DNA of 20,759 bases from a virus. The stretch covers positions 1 to 20,759 of the IMG/VR virus record IMGVR_UViG_3300042090_000593. The stretch is one strand, 5' to 3'. Positions 1-6,859 of this stretch are shown here, in pieces. Positions within the stretch are counted from its first letter, which is position 1, and each line of letters starts with the position of its first letter. A program made the translations under genes and the position numbers. The notes beneath the pieces are model-generated. The model did no database searches. It worked only from the letters and a program-made list of their open reading frames with translations, and was not told the origin of the DNA.

Positions 1-2
1 CG

Positions 3-434
3 GTGCAGCTCGACCTCTCGGAAAGCTCGCTGCTGAACGCCAATATCGTGATCAAGTCGACGTTCGTCGACGAAGCGGGCTTGCTGATCAACTGCCAGGC
101 CAAGCTGCTGCAAATCCCGCCGCAGCTGGAGCCGGTGGCGGCGCGGCTGATGAAATCCGACCTGCGTCCCGGAACGGCCGACAACGACCCGAACGTGATC
201 CCGATCGTCGCGGGAGGGATCAAGGAATATGTGGTCAACCCGTACCTGACGTCGAACTTCTCGTGGTTCGTTCACACCGACGTCGATGGGTTGCTTTACT
301 TGGAGCGCATCCCGTTCGAGACGAGCATGTGGGTCGACAACATCACGGACAACCTGCTGGTCAAGGGGCGTGAGCGCTACAGCTTCGGCGAGCGCGATCC
401 GCGGGCCATCTACGGCTCGACGCCGACGAGCTGA
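3..434 (+). CDS. Major capsid protein, C-terminal part (5' end outside window)
   Basis: This is the last 143 residues of a protein whose beginning lies left of the window; the reading frame is open from the first full codon and no ribosome site is visible, so the apparent GTG at the edge is not a real start. The part seen ends with a run of features I associate with phage major head proteins of the Mu gpT / major capsid type: an N-D-x-N-x-I region leading into a conserved tract with aromatic residues (SNFSWFVHTD), a basic-acidic stretch with ERIPFE, and a closing RERYSFGERDPRAIYGS pattern, where capsid proteins commonly end in an aromatic-G-S tail. It would form the icosahedral shell. The next gene starts 12 bases after its stop, and adaptor genes follow, as expected for a capsid gene. 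Which capsid family it belongs to cannot be settled from the C-terminus alone. Confidence 0.7.
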   Translation: MQLDLSESSLLNANIVIKSTFVDEAGLLINCQAKLLQIPPQLEPVAARLMKSDLRPGTADNDPNVIPIVAGGIKEYVVNPYLTSNFSWFVHTDVDGLLYLERIPFETSMWVDNITDNLLVKGRERYSFGERDPRAIYGSTPTS

Positions 435-446
435 GAGGGCGAGCGC

Positions 447-1649
447 ATGACAGCCGTTCATAACGCTGGCCCCTATATTTGCTGGGGCGGCGTCGCGGAC
501 AACAACCCGCACACCGCCCCCTCCGTGTATTTCGGCGGGACCATCCTCTACGATCCCCGGACCTATTACGGCTACCAGGTCGGGCGCGCCAAGCTGCGCG
601 GCGGCTGGTACAACACGAGCTTCGTGCAATCCGTCAACGCCATTCCGATGACGAAGTCGGCCACGATCATCGCGGCGGCGCAGCACGCGGTGTCCGGCAC
701 GCCCCTCACGCTGGCCTCGTCCAACGTCGACGGGCTGGCGGTGGTTTCCGGCGGCATCACGCGAGCTGACACCGGCGCCCAGACCTCCAGCGTTCTCAAG
801 ATCGATCCGCTGGTCGCGTCGGTTACCGCGAACCTCACGCTCGGAAGCAATATCATGACCGTCACCGCCGTCGGCGGCGGCGGCGGGCATTGCTACAATC
901 AGCTTTGCGCCGGCATGGTCCTCACCGACGCGACCACGGCGGGCAATCTCCCTACCGGCGTCACCATCACGGGGTGGAACGCCAATCAGCAGGGCACGGG
1001 CGGGGGCCTGCTCGGAACGTATCTGCTCAGCGCCGCCGCGCTGGCGACGGCGACCGGCGACACCGTGACCGGCCTGTTCACGGCCGGCCTTTCGACGATC
1101 GGCTTCGGCCCGGAGAGCTCGATCAACGTGTTCAACCCGGGCGACATGTCGTCGCGGACGCTGCTTTACACGGCCAGCAGCGCCTCGGGCGTCGGCGGCC
1201 CGATCACCACGCGCGGATTCGATGTCTACGGCTACCCGATCACGGAGACGGTGACGATCGCTCCCGGCACGGCGCTGACCATCGCGGGGACCAAGGCGTT
1301 CAAGTACGTCTTGTCCAGCACGCCGGGTTTCACCGATGCGACCTACAATTATTCGGTCGGGACCAACGACGTCGTCGGCCTCCCGTTTCGATCGGACGGC
1401 TTCCAGCTCGGCGGCCTGCCTGCCGACGTCTCGCTGGTGTTCAACGCCGCGGCCATCGCGGCCACGACCGGCTACCTCGCCGCCGTGCTGCTGACGCCCA
1501 CCGCTTCCACGGGCGACCCTCGCGGGACCTACGCGTTGCAGACGGCGTCGAACGGCACGCTCCGCCTGGTCGCGGTGCAGGCTCCGCCGATCGCCAACGT
1601 GCAAACCGCGATAGGGCTGTTCGGTCAGCCGAATTACGCAGATTTCTGA
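447..1649 (+). CDS. Beta-rich virion protein, possible head decoration or fibre
   Basis: A 400-residue protein directly after the capsid gene, with a good ribosome site (AGAGGG at 434-439, 7 bases before ATG). It is rich in Thr, Val, Ala and Gly, has no membrane segment or signal peptide, and is made of short beta-prone stretches. A Gly-rich turn (VGGGGGHCYNQLC) near residues 142-154 carries two cysteines. The C-terminal third has the pattern ITET at residues 265-268 and VGTN at 304-307, followed by GLPFR. The same pattern with the same spacing occurs in the protein at 2275-2916, so the two probably share a domain. Position and composition suggest a head surface or decoration protein, but this is inference; no enzyme motif is visible. 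Confidence 0.75.
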   Translation: MTAVHNAGPYICWGGVADNNPHTAPSVYFGGTILYDPRTYYGYQVGRAKLRGGWYNTSFVQSVNAIPMTKSATIIAAAQHAVSGTPLTLASSNVDGLAVVSGGITRADTGAQTSSVLKIDPLVASVTANLTLGSNIMTVTAVGGGGGHCYNQLCAGMVLTDATTAGNLPTGVTITGWNANQQGTGGGLLGTYLLSAAALATATGDTVTGLFTAGLSTIGFGPESSINVFNPGDMSSRTLLYTASSASGVGGPITTRGFDVYGYPITETVTIAPGTALTIAGTKAFKYVLSSTPGFTDATYNYSVGTNDVVGLPFRSDGFQLGGLPADVSLVFNAAAIAATTGYLAAVLLTPTASTGDPRGTYALQTASNGTLRLVAVQAPPIANVQTAIGLFGQPNYADF

Positions 1650-1664
1650 GAAAGGGCGACCGCC

Positions 1665-2060
1665 ATGAAGGCCAGACACAAGAGCATGGGCGGCGAGGTC
1701 AAGCCCACCGGCGGCCCCGGCATTCGCTCCGAAATCGCCGAAGGGCTGATGGCGCATCGCAAGCGCGGCGGTCGCGTCGACAAAGAGCACGAGCGGGCCG
1801 GCGAGAAGAAGATGATGGAAGGCCGCAAGCACGAGAGCGAGGGCGAAAAGAAGCATCTCGAAAAGATGCACGGCGAGAAAGCCCCGCATCGTCTCGATCG
1901 CCCGGGACGCAAGCGCGGCGGCAGGGTCGGCTGCGACGGCGCCCCGCTGTCGTCCGCCGGCAAGGGCGATCACCCGCATTCGGCCGACGACGAGATGGGC
2001 GGCCCGAAGGGCGGCGAGCCCGGCTACCGTCACGGCGGCGGCGTAAAAAAAAAGCGTTAG
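1665..2060 (+). CDS. Very basic Gly/Lys/His-rich protein, head region
   Basis: A 131-residue protein dominated by Lys, Arg, Gly, His and Glu, with repeated short pieces such as KRGGRV (twice, near residues 33 and 85) and an alternating charged helix (EKKMMEGRKHESEGEKKHLEKM). Composition is that of a disordered or nucleic-acid-binding protein; a role in contacting packaged DNA is possible but not shown. AAGGG at 1652-1656 is a plausible ribosome site. The gene ends in an A9 run (2045-2053) followed within two codons by TAG. One frame back, the same DNA continues into a 71-codon tract with conserved-looking sequence and no start codon of its own. The normal product may therefore be 131 residues, a 201-residue frameshifted product, or both. 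Confidence 0.7.
   Translation: MKARHKSMGGEVKPTGGPGIRSEIAEGLMAHRKRGGRVDKEHERAGEKKMMEGRKHESEGEKKHLEKMHGEKAPHRLDRPGRKRGGRVGCDGAPLSSAGKGDHPHSADDEMGGPKGGEPGYRHGGGVKKKR
2048..2054 (+). promoter_or_regulatory. Candidate -1 ribosomal frameshift site (A AAA AAG)
   Basis: The last codons of the basic protein read GTA AAA AAA AAG CGT TAG, so bases 2048-2054 are A AAA AAG in the reading frame, the slippery heptamer known from E. coli dnaX. A one-base backward slip here leads into GCG and on to a TAA at 2267-2269. The zero-frame stop lies one codon after the heptamer. I see no clear Shine-Dalgarno-like stimulator just upstream and no convincing long stem-loop downstream (only a weak GCG/CGC pairing around 2067-2075). 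An A10 run in the true sequence would give the same fusion without any slippage. Confidence 0.5.
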
Positions 2061-2269
2061 CGAGGGGCGGTCCGCTCACCACGAAAGAGCGTGACGCGTT
2101 GCCGAAGAAGGACTTCGCGCTTCCCGGCGGACGCTACCCGATCAACGATCCGAATCACGCCAGAAATGCCTTGGCCCGCGCGGCGCAGCACGCCTCGCCG
2201 GCCGAGCAAGCGGAAATTCGCCGCAAGGTCCACGCCAAATATCCCGATATCGAAATGGCGAAAGAATAA
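2054..2269 (+). CDS. -1 frame extension: ALPGGRYPI-type domain, no start codon
   Basis: From the A run, this frame is open for 71 codons and reads as real protein: a TTKERDALP stretch, then FALPGGRYPINDPNHARNAL, then a helical tail with AQHASPAEQAEIRRKVHAKYP. The pattern of an aromatic, P-G-G-R-Y-P-I, an H-x-R-N-A-hydrophobic-A-R segment and a final I-R-R-K-V helix resembles a small domain of unknown function that I recall from phage and prophage proteins (like DUF6582). There is no ATG or GTG before this domain; only a TTG at 2099 that has no ribosome site. It is therefore best read as the C-terminal part of the protein that starts at 1665. Its stop is 5 bases before the next start. Confidence 0.6.
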   Translation, partial: ALARGGPLTTKERDALPKKDFALPGGRYPINDPNHARNALARAAQHASPAEQAEIRRKVHAKYPDIEMAKE

Positions 2270-2274
2270 CGCGG

Positions 2275-2916
2275 ATGCGCCCTATCGTCGTAACGGTCGG
2301 CCCTTTGGCGTCAGCCTCGGCCAACAACATCGCAACCACGGCAACGCCGGTCTCTGGGACCGCGCTGACCCTGAACGGGTCGCTCGTCACCGGCGGCGTG
2401 GCGATCCTCGACACACCGCGGCGCATCTTGCTTACATTCGGCAACGAAGCGTCCAATCGCACGATGGTCTTGACTGGGACGAACTGGGCCGGAGACACGA
2501 TCAGCGAGACGCTCACCGTGGCCTCGGGCGCCGGCGGCACGGTCGCTAGCGTCCTCGACTACGCCAAGCTGACGAGCGCGCTCCCGCTCGGCGGGGGATG
2601 GACGGCCGCTGTAACTTTGGGCACGAATGGCGTCGCCGCAAGCCCGTGGGTACGGCTGAACGAATGGGCACGGCCAGCGATAGGGCTGCAACTGAACGCG
2701 ACGGGAACCGTAAATTATACCGTGCAGGTCAGCTACGACGATCCAAACTCGCGTGCCAATCCCGTCACTCCGTCGGCCATGGTTTGGAGCGGCACCTTGG
2801 TCGGGGGGACAGTTGATGCGCTTTCCAGTCTCACGGAGGTTGCGCTTTTCGTACGCACGCTCTTGAACAGTGGTTCAGGGTCGGTGGCGACTACCGTAGT
2901 GCAATACGGCGGTTAG
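2275..2916 (+). CDS. Beta-rich virion protein related to the 447-1649 product
   Basis: A 213-residue protein with alternating Thr/Val/Leu strands and Gly/Asn turns, no cysteine cluster, no membrane segment and no enzyme motif. Residues 76-79 read ISET and residues 115-118 read LGTN, followed by an aromatic and VR. The spacing of 37 residues from the Glu to the L/V before GTN is the same as in the larger protein at 447-1649, which supports a common domain. The C-terminal half (from about residue 128) has WARPAIGLQL, a Y-T-V-Q-V strand and D-D-P-N, like the jelly-roll or Ig-like proteins found on phage heads. The start has no strong ribosome site and may be coupled to the frame ending 5 bases before. 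A 58-base gap follows in which I see nothing. Confidence 0.72.
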   Translation: MRPIVVTVGPLASASANNIATTATPVSGTALTLNGSLVTGGVAILDTPRRILLTFGNEASNRTMVLTGTNWAGDTISETLTVASGAGGTVASVLDYAKLTSALPLGGGWTAAVTLGTNGVAASPWVRLNEWARPAIGLQLNATGTVNYTVQVSYDDPNSRANPVTPSAMVWSGTLVGGTVDALSSLTEVALFVRTLLNSGSGSVATTVVQYGG

Positions 2917-2974
2917 GGGCGAGAATGCAATGCGGCTCTCGTCGGTGAAATGACAACATCGGGTACGTGACGCA

Positions 2975-3670
2975 ATGAGCGGGACCAGCGGAACGTACCT
3001 TTTTGCGCCAAGTTTGGGGGAAACAGCTCTCTACGCCTTCAGCATGATCGGGGTGCGCCGCACGGCCGTAACCACGGATCATATGGTCGATGCACGGTAC
3101 GCCGTGAATATCATGCTCGCGGAATGGAGCAATCGCGGCGTCAATCTCTGGGAAGTAAAGCTCAACACGACGGCGCTGGTTCAGGGAACGCAAGTTTACC
3201 CCGTCCCGGCCTGGTGCGCGATGACCCTCGACGCCTATATCGAAACCGAAACCGGGACGTCCAATCCGATCGACCGGACGATCAGGGGGATCAGCCGCTC
3301 GGAATGGGCGCAGCAGCCCAACAAGCTGCTTCAGGCGCCCCCGACGCTCTATTGGTACGATCGCCTGATTGCGCCGACGATTACGATGTGGCCGGTTCCC
3401 GATGGTAATGGGCCGTACAACCTGAATTACTATTACGTTTCGCAGATTCAAGACGCCAATTTCGTCGCCGGGCAGACGGTCGATATCCCCTACCAGTGGC
3501 TCCGCGCGCTCGCTACCGGCTTGGCGGCCGAGCTCTGTCCCGCTCACGCGCCCGACAGGGAGCAGGCGCGGAGGGCCGATGCCGAACGGGCGTTCGAGAT
3601 AGCGGCCGGCTGGAATGTGGAAAACGTCCCTGTTAATATCTCTCCGGCTCTTGGAGGGTATTTTAGATGA
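2975..3670 (+). CDS. Head-tail adaptor, P22 gp4 / T7 gp11-like
   Basis: A 231-residue protein with the layout I know from short-tailed phage adaptors: an N-terminal helix starting with ETALYAFSMIGV, then TTDHMVDARYAVNIMLAEWSN, where helices stack around the portal, then a beta domain with VQGTQVYPVP, ISRSEWAQQPNK and TITMWPVPDG, and a final helical segment with PYQWLRALATGLAAELCP and many acidic and basic residues. Such proteins bind under the portal ring after DNA packaging, keep the DNA in and provide the dock for the nozzle. Length fits the family. The stop overlaps the next start as ATGA. The gene order (head genes before, tail genes after) agrees. The family match is from recall of the pattern, not a search. 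Confidence 0.75.
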   Translation: MSGTSGTYLFAPSLGETALYAFSMIGVRRTAVTTDHMVDARYAVNIMLAEWSNRGVNLWEVKLNTTALVQGTQVYPVPAWCAMTLDAYIETETGTSNPIDRTIRGISRSEWAQQPNKLLQAPPTLYWYDRLIAPTITMWPVPDGNGPYNLNYYYVSQIQDANFVAGQTVDIPYQWLRALATGLAAELCPAHAPDREQARRADAERAFEIAAGWNVENVPVNISPALGGYFR

Positions 3671-4215
3671 GCTGGTGGGCATCAAGAGGCCACGCGCAAG
3701 TCAATCCGAGCAATCCGCAAGCGTTCGGAATTTGTGACGAGTGCGGATTTCTGTACAATCTGAACAAGTTGCGCTATCAATACCAGTGGGCCGGCCCTAA
3801 GATCATCAATCTGCGCTTCCGCGTCTGCCCGACGTGCTACGACGAACCTAGCCATCGGAACTACCCGTTCGCCCTCCCGCCCGATCCCGTGCCCGTGGTC
3901 GATCCACGTCCGTGGCCTACGAGCTACAATTTCGGCTTCGTCAACAATGCCGGCGTGCTCACGCTGACGTCGCTCGGAAACTATCCGACGTCGGCGGTCC
4001 GCTTGCCTCCCGGCGCGGTTTGGAGCAATTCTCTGGTGATAACGGTCGTTCCCGGCGTGCTGCCGAGTCCGCTCTTTCCGGCGGTATTCTACGGCGGCGA
4101 AATCGACGCGCAGCAATTGCTGCAAATCGGCGGCGGAAATCTGCCTTTGACGGACCCCCACGTCAACACGCAGCTTTGGAACAACGCGGGGGTGGTGTAT
4201 GTCTCCAGCGGGTAA
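3667..4215 (+). CDS. Zinc-ribbon protein next to the adaptor
   Basis: A 182-residue protein whose N-terminal third carries two CxxC knuckles, C23-D-E-C26 and C54-P-T-C57, separated by 27 residues, which fits a zinc ribbon. The segment between them contains LRYQYQWAGPKI, which I recall from small proteins lying beside adaptor genes in alphaproteobacterial prophages. After a Pro-rich linker (PPDPVPVVDPRPWP) the rest is beta-prone and uncharged, ending in WNNAGVVYVSSG, so it may be a virion structural domain. Translation is probably coupled to the adaptor through the ATGA overlap. A role in head completion or in tail assembly is suggested only by position. Confidence 0.72.
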   Translation: MSWWASRGHAQVNPSNPQAFGICDECGFLYNLNKLRYQYQWAGPKIINLRFRVCPTCYDEPSHRNYPFALPPDPVPVVDPRPWPTSYNFGFVNNAGVLTLTSLGNYPTSAVRLPPGAVWSNSLVITVVPGVLPSPLFPAVFYGGEIDAQQLLQIGGGNLPLTDPHVNTQLWNNAGVVYVSSG

Positions 4216-4227
4216 AGGAAAAACCAA

Positions 4228-4704
4228 ATGGCGAACTATTCGATCGACAACCTGCTGGGCGGCACGCAGCAGGCGACTTCCTCGACCTACAAAACCCAAA
4301 TCTCGATGACGGCGGCGAGCGGCACCGCGCTCCGGCGCATCAAGTTGTATGATCTGCTCCTGGGCACGAACGGAACCCCGGCCGACAACTATATCGAATG
4401 GGACGTATCGCGCCAGACGGCGGCGGCTTCCGGCGGAACCACGGCGACAGCCCTTCCGCTGGACCCGGCCGACGCGGCCGCGCTGACGGTATGCTATATC
4501 GATCCGACCGGCGAGGGCACCGTCACGGCCAACAGCACGCTCTTTTACATCGGCGTGAACCAGCGCGCGAGCTATCGGTGGGTCGCGGCGCCCGGGTCCG
4601 AACTCGTCGGGCCGGCGACTAACCTTGCGGGGTTGGCAGGAAGAGCAAGGTCAGGAGGGTATACGGGCACGGTAACCATGACTATGTTGTTTCAGGAGCA
4701 ATAA
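4228..4704 (+). CDS. Small virion-type protein
   Basis: A 158-residue protein with a good ribosome site (AAGGA at 4215-4219, 8 bases before ATG). It has a run of short strands: an N-terminal SYKTQISMTA-like piece, RRIKLYDLLLG, YIEWDVSRQT, a Pro-Asp-Ala loop, STLFYIGVNQRASYRWVAAPG and a final GTVTMTMLFQEQ strand. The order (a strand about a stimulus-free core, a mid loop, RASYRWVAAPGSEL, then a terminal strand) resembles small virion proteins I have seen in short-tailed phages, where they sit near the neck or head surface. No catalytic motif, membrane segment or Cys cluster is present. Function unknown. Confidence 0.7.
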   Translation: MANYSIDNLLGGTQQATSSTYKTQISMTAASGTALRRIKLYDLLLGTNGTPADNYIEWDVSRQTAAASGGTTATALPLDPADAAALTVCYIDPTGEGTVTANSTLFYIGVNQRASYRWVAAPGSELVGPATNLAGLAGRARSGGYTGTVTMTMLFQEQ

Positions 4705-4736
4705 CTTCAAGTATTAGATAGCGTTTTCGTTTTGAT

Positions 4737-4742
4737 AGGAGG
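4737..4742 (+). promoter_or_regulatory. Perfect Shine-Dalgarno AGGAGG before a GTG start
   Basis: AGGAGG lies 8 bases before the GTG at 4751. It sits at the end of a short AT-rich stretch (4700-4736) that stands out from the GC-rich surroundings. The site decides the GTG as start of the next gene. The AT-rich stretch could also hold a promoter, but I see no convincing -35/-10 pair. Confidence 0.7.
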
Positions 4743-4750
4743 TTATAAGC

Positions 4751-5023
4751 GTGACAAACCCAAGCGAAAAACTGCCAATTCACGTCAGCCACGCTATGGC
4801 TGCGGCTGGCGTGAAGGTGCTGAAAGAGAGCTATCCGGAGACCGTAGGGGGGAGCGCTGATGACTATCAAATAGCCGCTACTATCTACAAAAAAATGAGA
4901 CGTAGGGTCAACGACATGACCGCACGCGGCGCAGAACGCCACGCGCTCGAATGCGCCGCTACGCCCCCCTGGACGCCTTCTCCAGGGATTCTATATGAGC
5001 TGACGCCTGGAACAGACGACTAG
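4751..5023 (+). CDS. Small protein of unknown function, GTG start
   Basis: A 90-residue protein with a GTG start chosen because of the AGGAGG 8 bases before it. The sequence is mostly helical in its first two thirds (SHAMAAAGVKVLKESYPETV, then ADDYQIAATIYKKMRRRVNDM), with mixed charge, followed by a short Pro-rich tail with one Cys (ECAATPPWTPSPG). I do not recognise the family. There is no zinc cluster, membrane segment or signal peptide. The unusually strong ribosome site, the 46-base AT-rich gap before it and its helical, non-beta character set it apart from its structural neighbours, so it may be a small regulatory or host-directed protein inserted in the late operon. Confidence 0.6.
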   Translation: MTNPSEKLPIHVSHAMAAAGVKVLKESYPETVGGSADDYQIAATIYKKMRRRVNDMTARGAERHALECAATPPWTPSPGILYELTPGTDD

Positions 5024-5061
5024 CTCCTTCGGCGTGCTTCGTCTTCGCGAGGTCCTCATAA

Positions 5062-5616
5062 ATGCCCCTCACCACGTCGCCGCGTCCCTGGACCGTCACG
5101 GGCAATCGCGAGATCGGCGACGGCGCTGGCAATATCGTGCAATACTCGATCGGCAATCTCGGGCAGATCTGCCTCGCCGTGAACAGCTACGACAAGCTCA
5201 CGCGCGTCATAGCCATGTTCGACGAGTGGCTGCGCACAGACAAGAGCGCGCGGAAATCCGAGGATGATCTCCGGGCCGCGATCGACGATGCGACGGGCCG
5301 CGTCGGGCTCGAAAGCCTCGCCGCGATGATCGAGGCGTCTCCGCGCGATTCGGCGGAAATCGACCGGACGATTGCGGAGACGTTGAGCGTCCCGCAGGCC
5401 CGCTATACCGAGAGCGCCGACGCGGCCATGTCGCTTTTGCCGAAGGGGGCGAAGTACAGCATGGCCAACAAAGATCAGATCGATATCCGCACGAACGAGC
5501 CGATCGTCGTTATCGCGGTCGACGTGAAAACGCCCGGCGGCAAGACGGCTTCGGCGGTCAATCCCTCGTTCGCGCGAGCGCTCGCGGCTGCTGCGCTGCG
5601 CGCGCATATCGGGTAG
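5062..5616 (+). CDS. Hypothetical protein with C-terminal alpha/beta domain
   Basis: A 184-residue protein. The N-terminal 45 residues (PRPWTVTGNREIGDGAGNIVQ, then a strand and a short helix) look like a small beta-hairpin module. A long charged helical middle (about residues 50-115) follows, rich in Asp, Glu, Arg and Ala. The C-terminus (about 115-184) has SLLPKGAKYSMANKDQ, strands with VVVIAVDV and a final helix FARALAAAALRAHIG, a pattern that recurs in small phage proteins of unknown function, often with an alpha-beta-alpha sandwich. CGAGG at 5048-5052 stands 9 bases before ATG. Two hydrophobic strands near the end are too short for membrane spans. The function is not apparent; it is the only gene here of this type. 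Confidence 0.62.
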   Translation: MPLTTSPRPWTVTGNREIGDGAGNIVQYSIGNLGQICLAVNSYDKLTRVIAMFDEWLRTDKSARKSEDDLRAAIDDATGRVGLESLAAMIEASPRDSAEIDRTIAETLSVPQARYTESADAAMSLLPKGAKYSMANKDQIDIRTNEPIVVIAVDVKTPGGKTASAVNPSFARALAAAALRAHIG

Positions 5617-5622
5617 CCCCCG

Positions 5623-5883
5623 ATGTGGCTTCGCCCGCAGGGCTACGCCGTCATCAAGGAAGACGGCAAGCGGGACCGCGAGGCGAATTCCATGACATGC
5701 GCCCATTGTTGCAGGATCACGCACATTCCAGCGAAATGCGATCCGGCCGACCTCGGCGGCTTCTGCACCGTCTGCTCCAGCCTCATCTGCGCGCAATGCG
5801 TCGGCAAGGGCTGCGATCCGCTCGAGGAAAAGCTTCGGCGGATGGAAGCGCGCGGCGCCGCGCTCAGATCGTACGGAGGCTGA
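5623..5883 (+). CDS. Small nine-cysteine (zinc-binding) protein
   Basis: An 86-residue protein with Cys at 26, 29, 30, 39, 48, 51, 56, 59 and 64, most of them in CxxC pairs (C26-C29, C48-C51, C56-C59), which fits two zinc sites or a compact double zinc finger. Flanking pieces are FCTVCSSLICAQCVGKGCDP and a final acidic-basic helix (EEKLRRMEARGAALRSYGG). I recall this arrangement, with WxRPxGYAV at the start and MEAR near the end, in small proteins of alphaproteobacterial prophages, always without known function. It could bind DNA, RNA or a protein partner. The last codons contain the ribosome site of the next gene. Confidence 0.72.
   Translation: MWLRPQGYAVIKEDGKRDREANSMTCAHCCRITHIPAKCDPADLGGFCTVCSSLICAQCVGKGCDPLEEKLRRMEARGAALRSYGG
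5875..5879 (+). promoter_or_regulatory. Shine-Dalgarno GGAGG inside the previous gene
   Basis: GGAGG lies in the last codons of the nine-cysteine gene and 7 bases before the ATG at 5887, so the two genes are translationally linked. Confidence 0.6.
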
Positions 5884-5886
5884 GCG

Positions 5887-6858
5887 ATGCCGGTCGTATT
5901 CTATGGCGTCGGCGGCGGGGCCGGATCGTTTGTGCCCCCATCCGGATTCGATCCGAGTTCGCCCTGGAGCCTCGAAGCGATCGGCGCCGGGGGGACCGGC
6001 GCGGAGGGGTCGCCCGGCAACTATAGCGGCGGCGGCGGCGCGGGCGCGATGTATTGCAAAATCACGAATGCGGACCTGACGCTCACCGGGACGACGACGA
6101 TCTACTATTCGGTCGGCTCGGGTAGTGGATCGCTGGGCGGGACCGGAGGCGACACTTGGGCGAACATGACCGGCCCCACGCCTCCCTCGGCGACGTACCA
6201 GGGGGTTCTGGCAAAGGGAGGACCGGGGGCTATAGGCGGGGGCACGGCGGCGCCGACCACTTCGGGAGTAGGCTCCACAAAAATCGCAGGGGGCAACGGG
6301 GCGGGCGGCACTCCTGCCGGCGGCGGCGGCGGCGGCGGCGGAGCTGGGGGGCCTAACGGATCTGGCGGGGCTGGCGGGTCACCGAGCGGAACCGGCGGCG
6401 GCGGCGGCGGCGGAGCCAACGGCGGCTCGAACTCGGCGGCGTCGGGCGGCAGCACGGGAGGCCCAGGCGGAACCAACCGGTTCTCGACAGGAGCCGGGGC
6501 CGGAGGAACGTCCGGGACGCCAGCTGGCGGCTCTGGAACATCCGGCGGCGGCGGCGGCGGCGGCTATGGGGCGTCCGTCCTGGGGGCCGGCGGCACAGGC
6601 TCGCAGGATACCGTCTGGACTCAGACATCCAACAACTCGACGGCTGGACCTGGATCTGGAGGCGGCGGAAACGGCGCGGCGAACACCACTTCTCCCGCCG
6701 CTGTCGGCTATGGCGGGGGGACCGGAGGAACGTTCAACACGACTGTCGGGATTCCGAACAGCGGCATCCTCGTATTCACATACATGGCGGTATTCGCGCC
6801 CCTCGACACCACTCAGCTGCTGACGCCTCGCATAAACGTCGAGATGGTGGGCTATTAA
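5887..6858 (+). CDS. Glycine-rich protein, probable tail adhesin
   Basis: A 323-residue protein with a folded N-terminal part (about residues 1-90, SPWSLEAIG, DLTLTGTTTIYYSVGSGSGS), a long central part (about 90-270) made mostly of Gly, Ser, Ala, Thr and Asn with several runs of six to eight Gly, and a folded C-terminal part ending in FTYMAVFAPLDTTQLLTPRINVEM. The pattern of a beta head, a central polyglycine region and a beta tail matches the glycine-rich domain proteins of phage tails; in the gp38-type adhesins of T4-like phages the glycine tracts form polyglycine II helices that carry receptor-binding loops. Here such a role is inferred. The poly-Gly runs are coded by GGC/GGG/GGA repeats, so length changes by slippage are likely. 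It is followed one base later by the next gene. Confidence 0.68.
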   Translation: MPVVFYGVGGGAGSFVPPSGFDPSSPWSLEAIGAGGTGAEGSPGNYSGGGGAGAMYCKITNADLTLTGTTTIYYSVGSGSGSLGGTGGDTWANMTGPTPPSATYQGVLAKGGPGAIGGGTAAPTTSGVGSTKIAGGNGAGGTPAGGGGGGGGAGGPNGSGGAGGSPSGTGGGGGGGANGGSNSAASGGSTGGPGGTNRFSTGAGAGGTSGTPAGGSGTSGGGGGGGYGASVLGAGGTGSQDTVWTQTSNNSTAGPGSGGGGNGAANTTSPAAVGYGGGTGGTFNTTVGIPNSGILVFTYMAVFAPLDTTQLLTPRINVEMVGY

Positions 6859-6859
6859 G

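Noticed and set aside
890-2044. Open frame in front of the ALPGGRYPI tract, running back to 890
   Set aside because: Upstream of the A9 run it is Arg/His-rich shadow of the beta-rich and basic genes; only the part after about 2054 reads as protein.
2917-2974. Small ATGs in the gap before the adaptor gene
   Set aside because: They open only seven-codon frames with no ribosome site.
4700-4736. Possible promoter or terminator in the AT-rich gap
   Set aside because: I see no paired -35/-10 boxes at proper spacing and no stem-loop with a T run, so neither is listed.
6301-6700. GGC/GGG runs that look like a repeat array
   Set aside because: They are polyglycine codons within one reading frame with no conserved repeat-spacer structure; not CRISPR.
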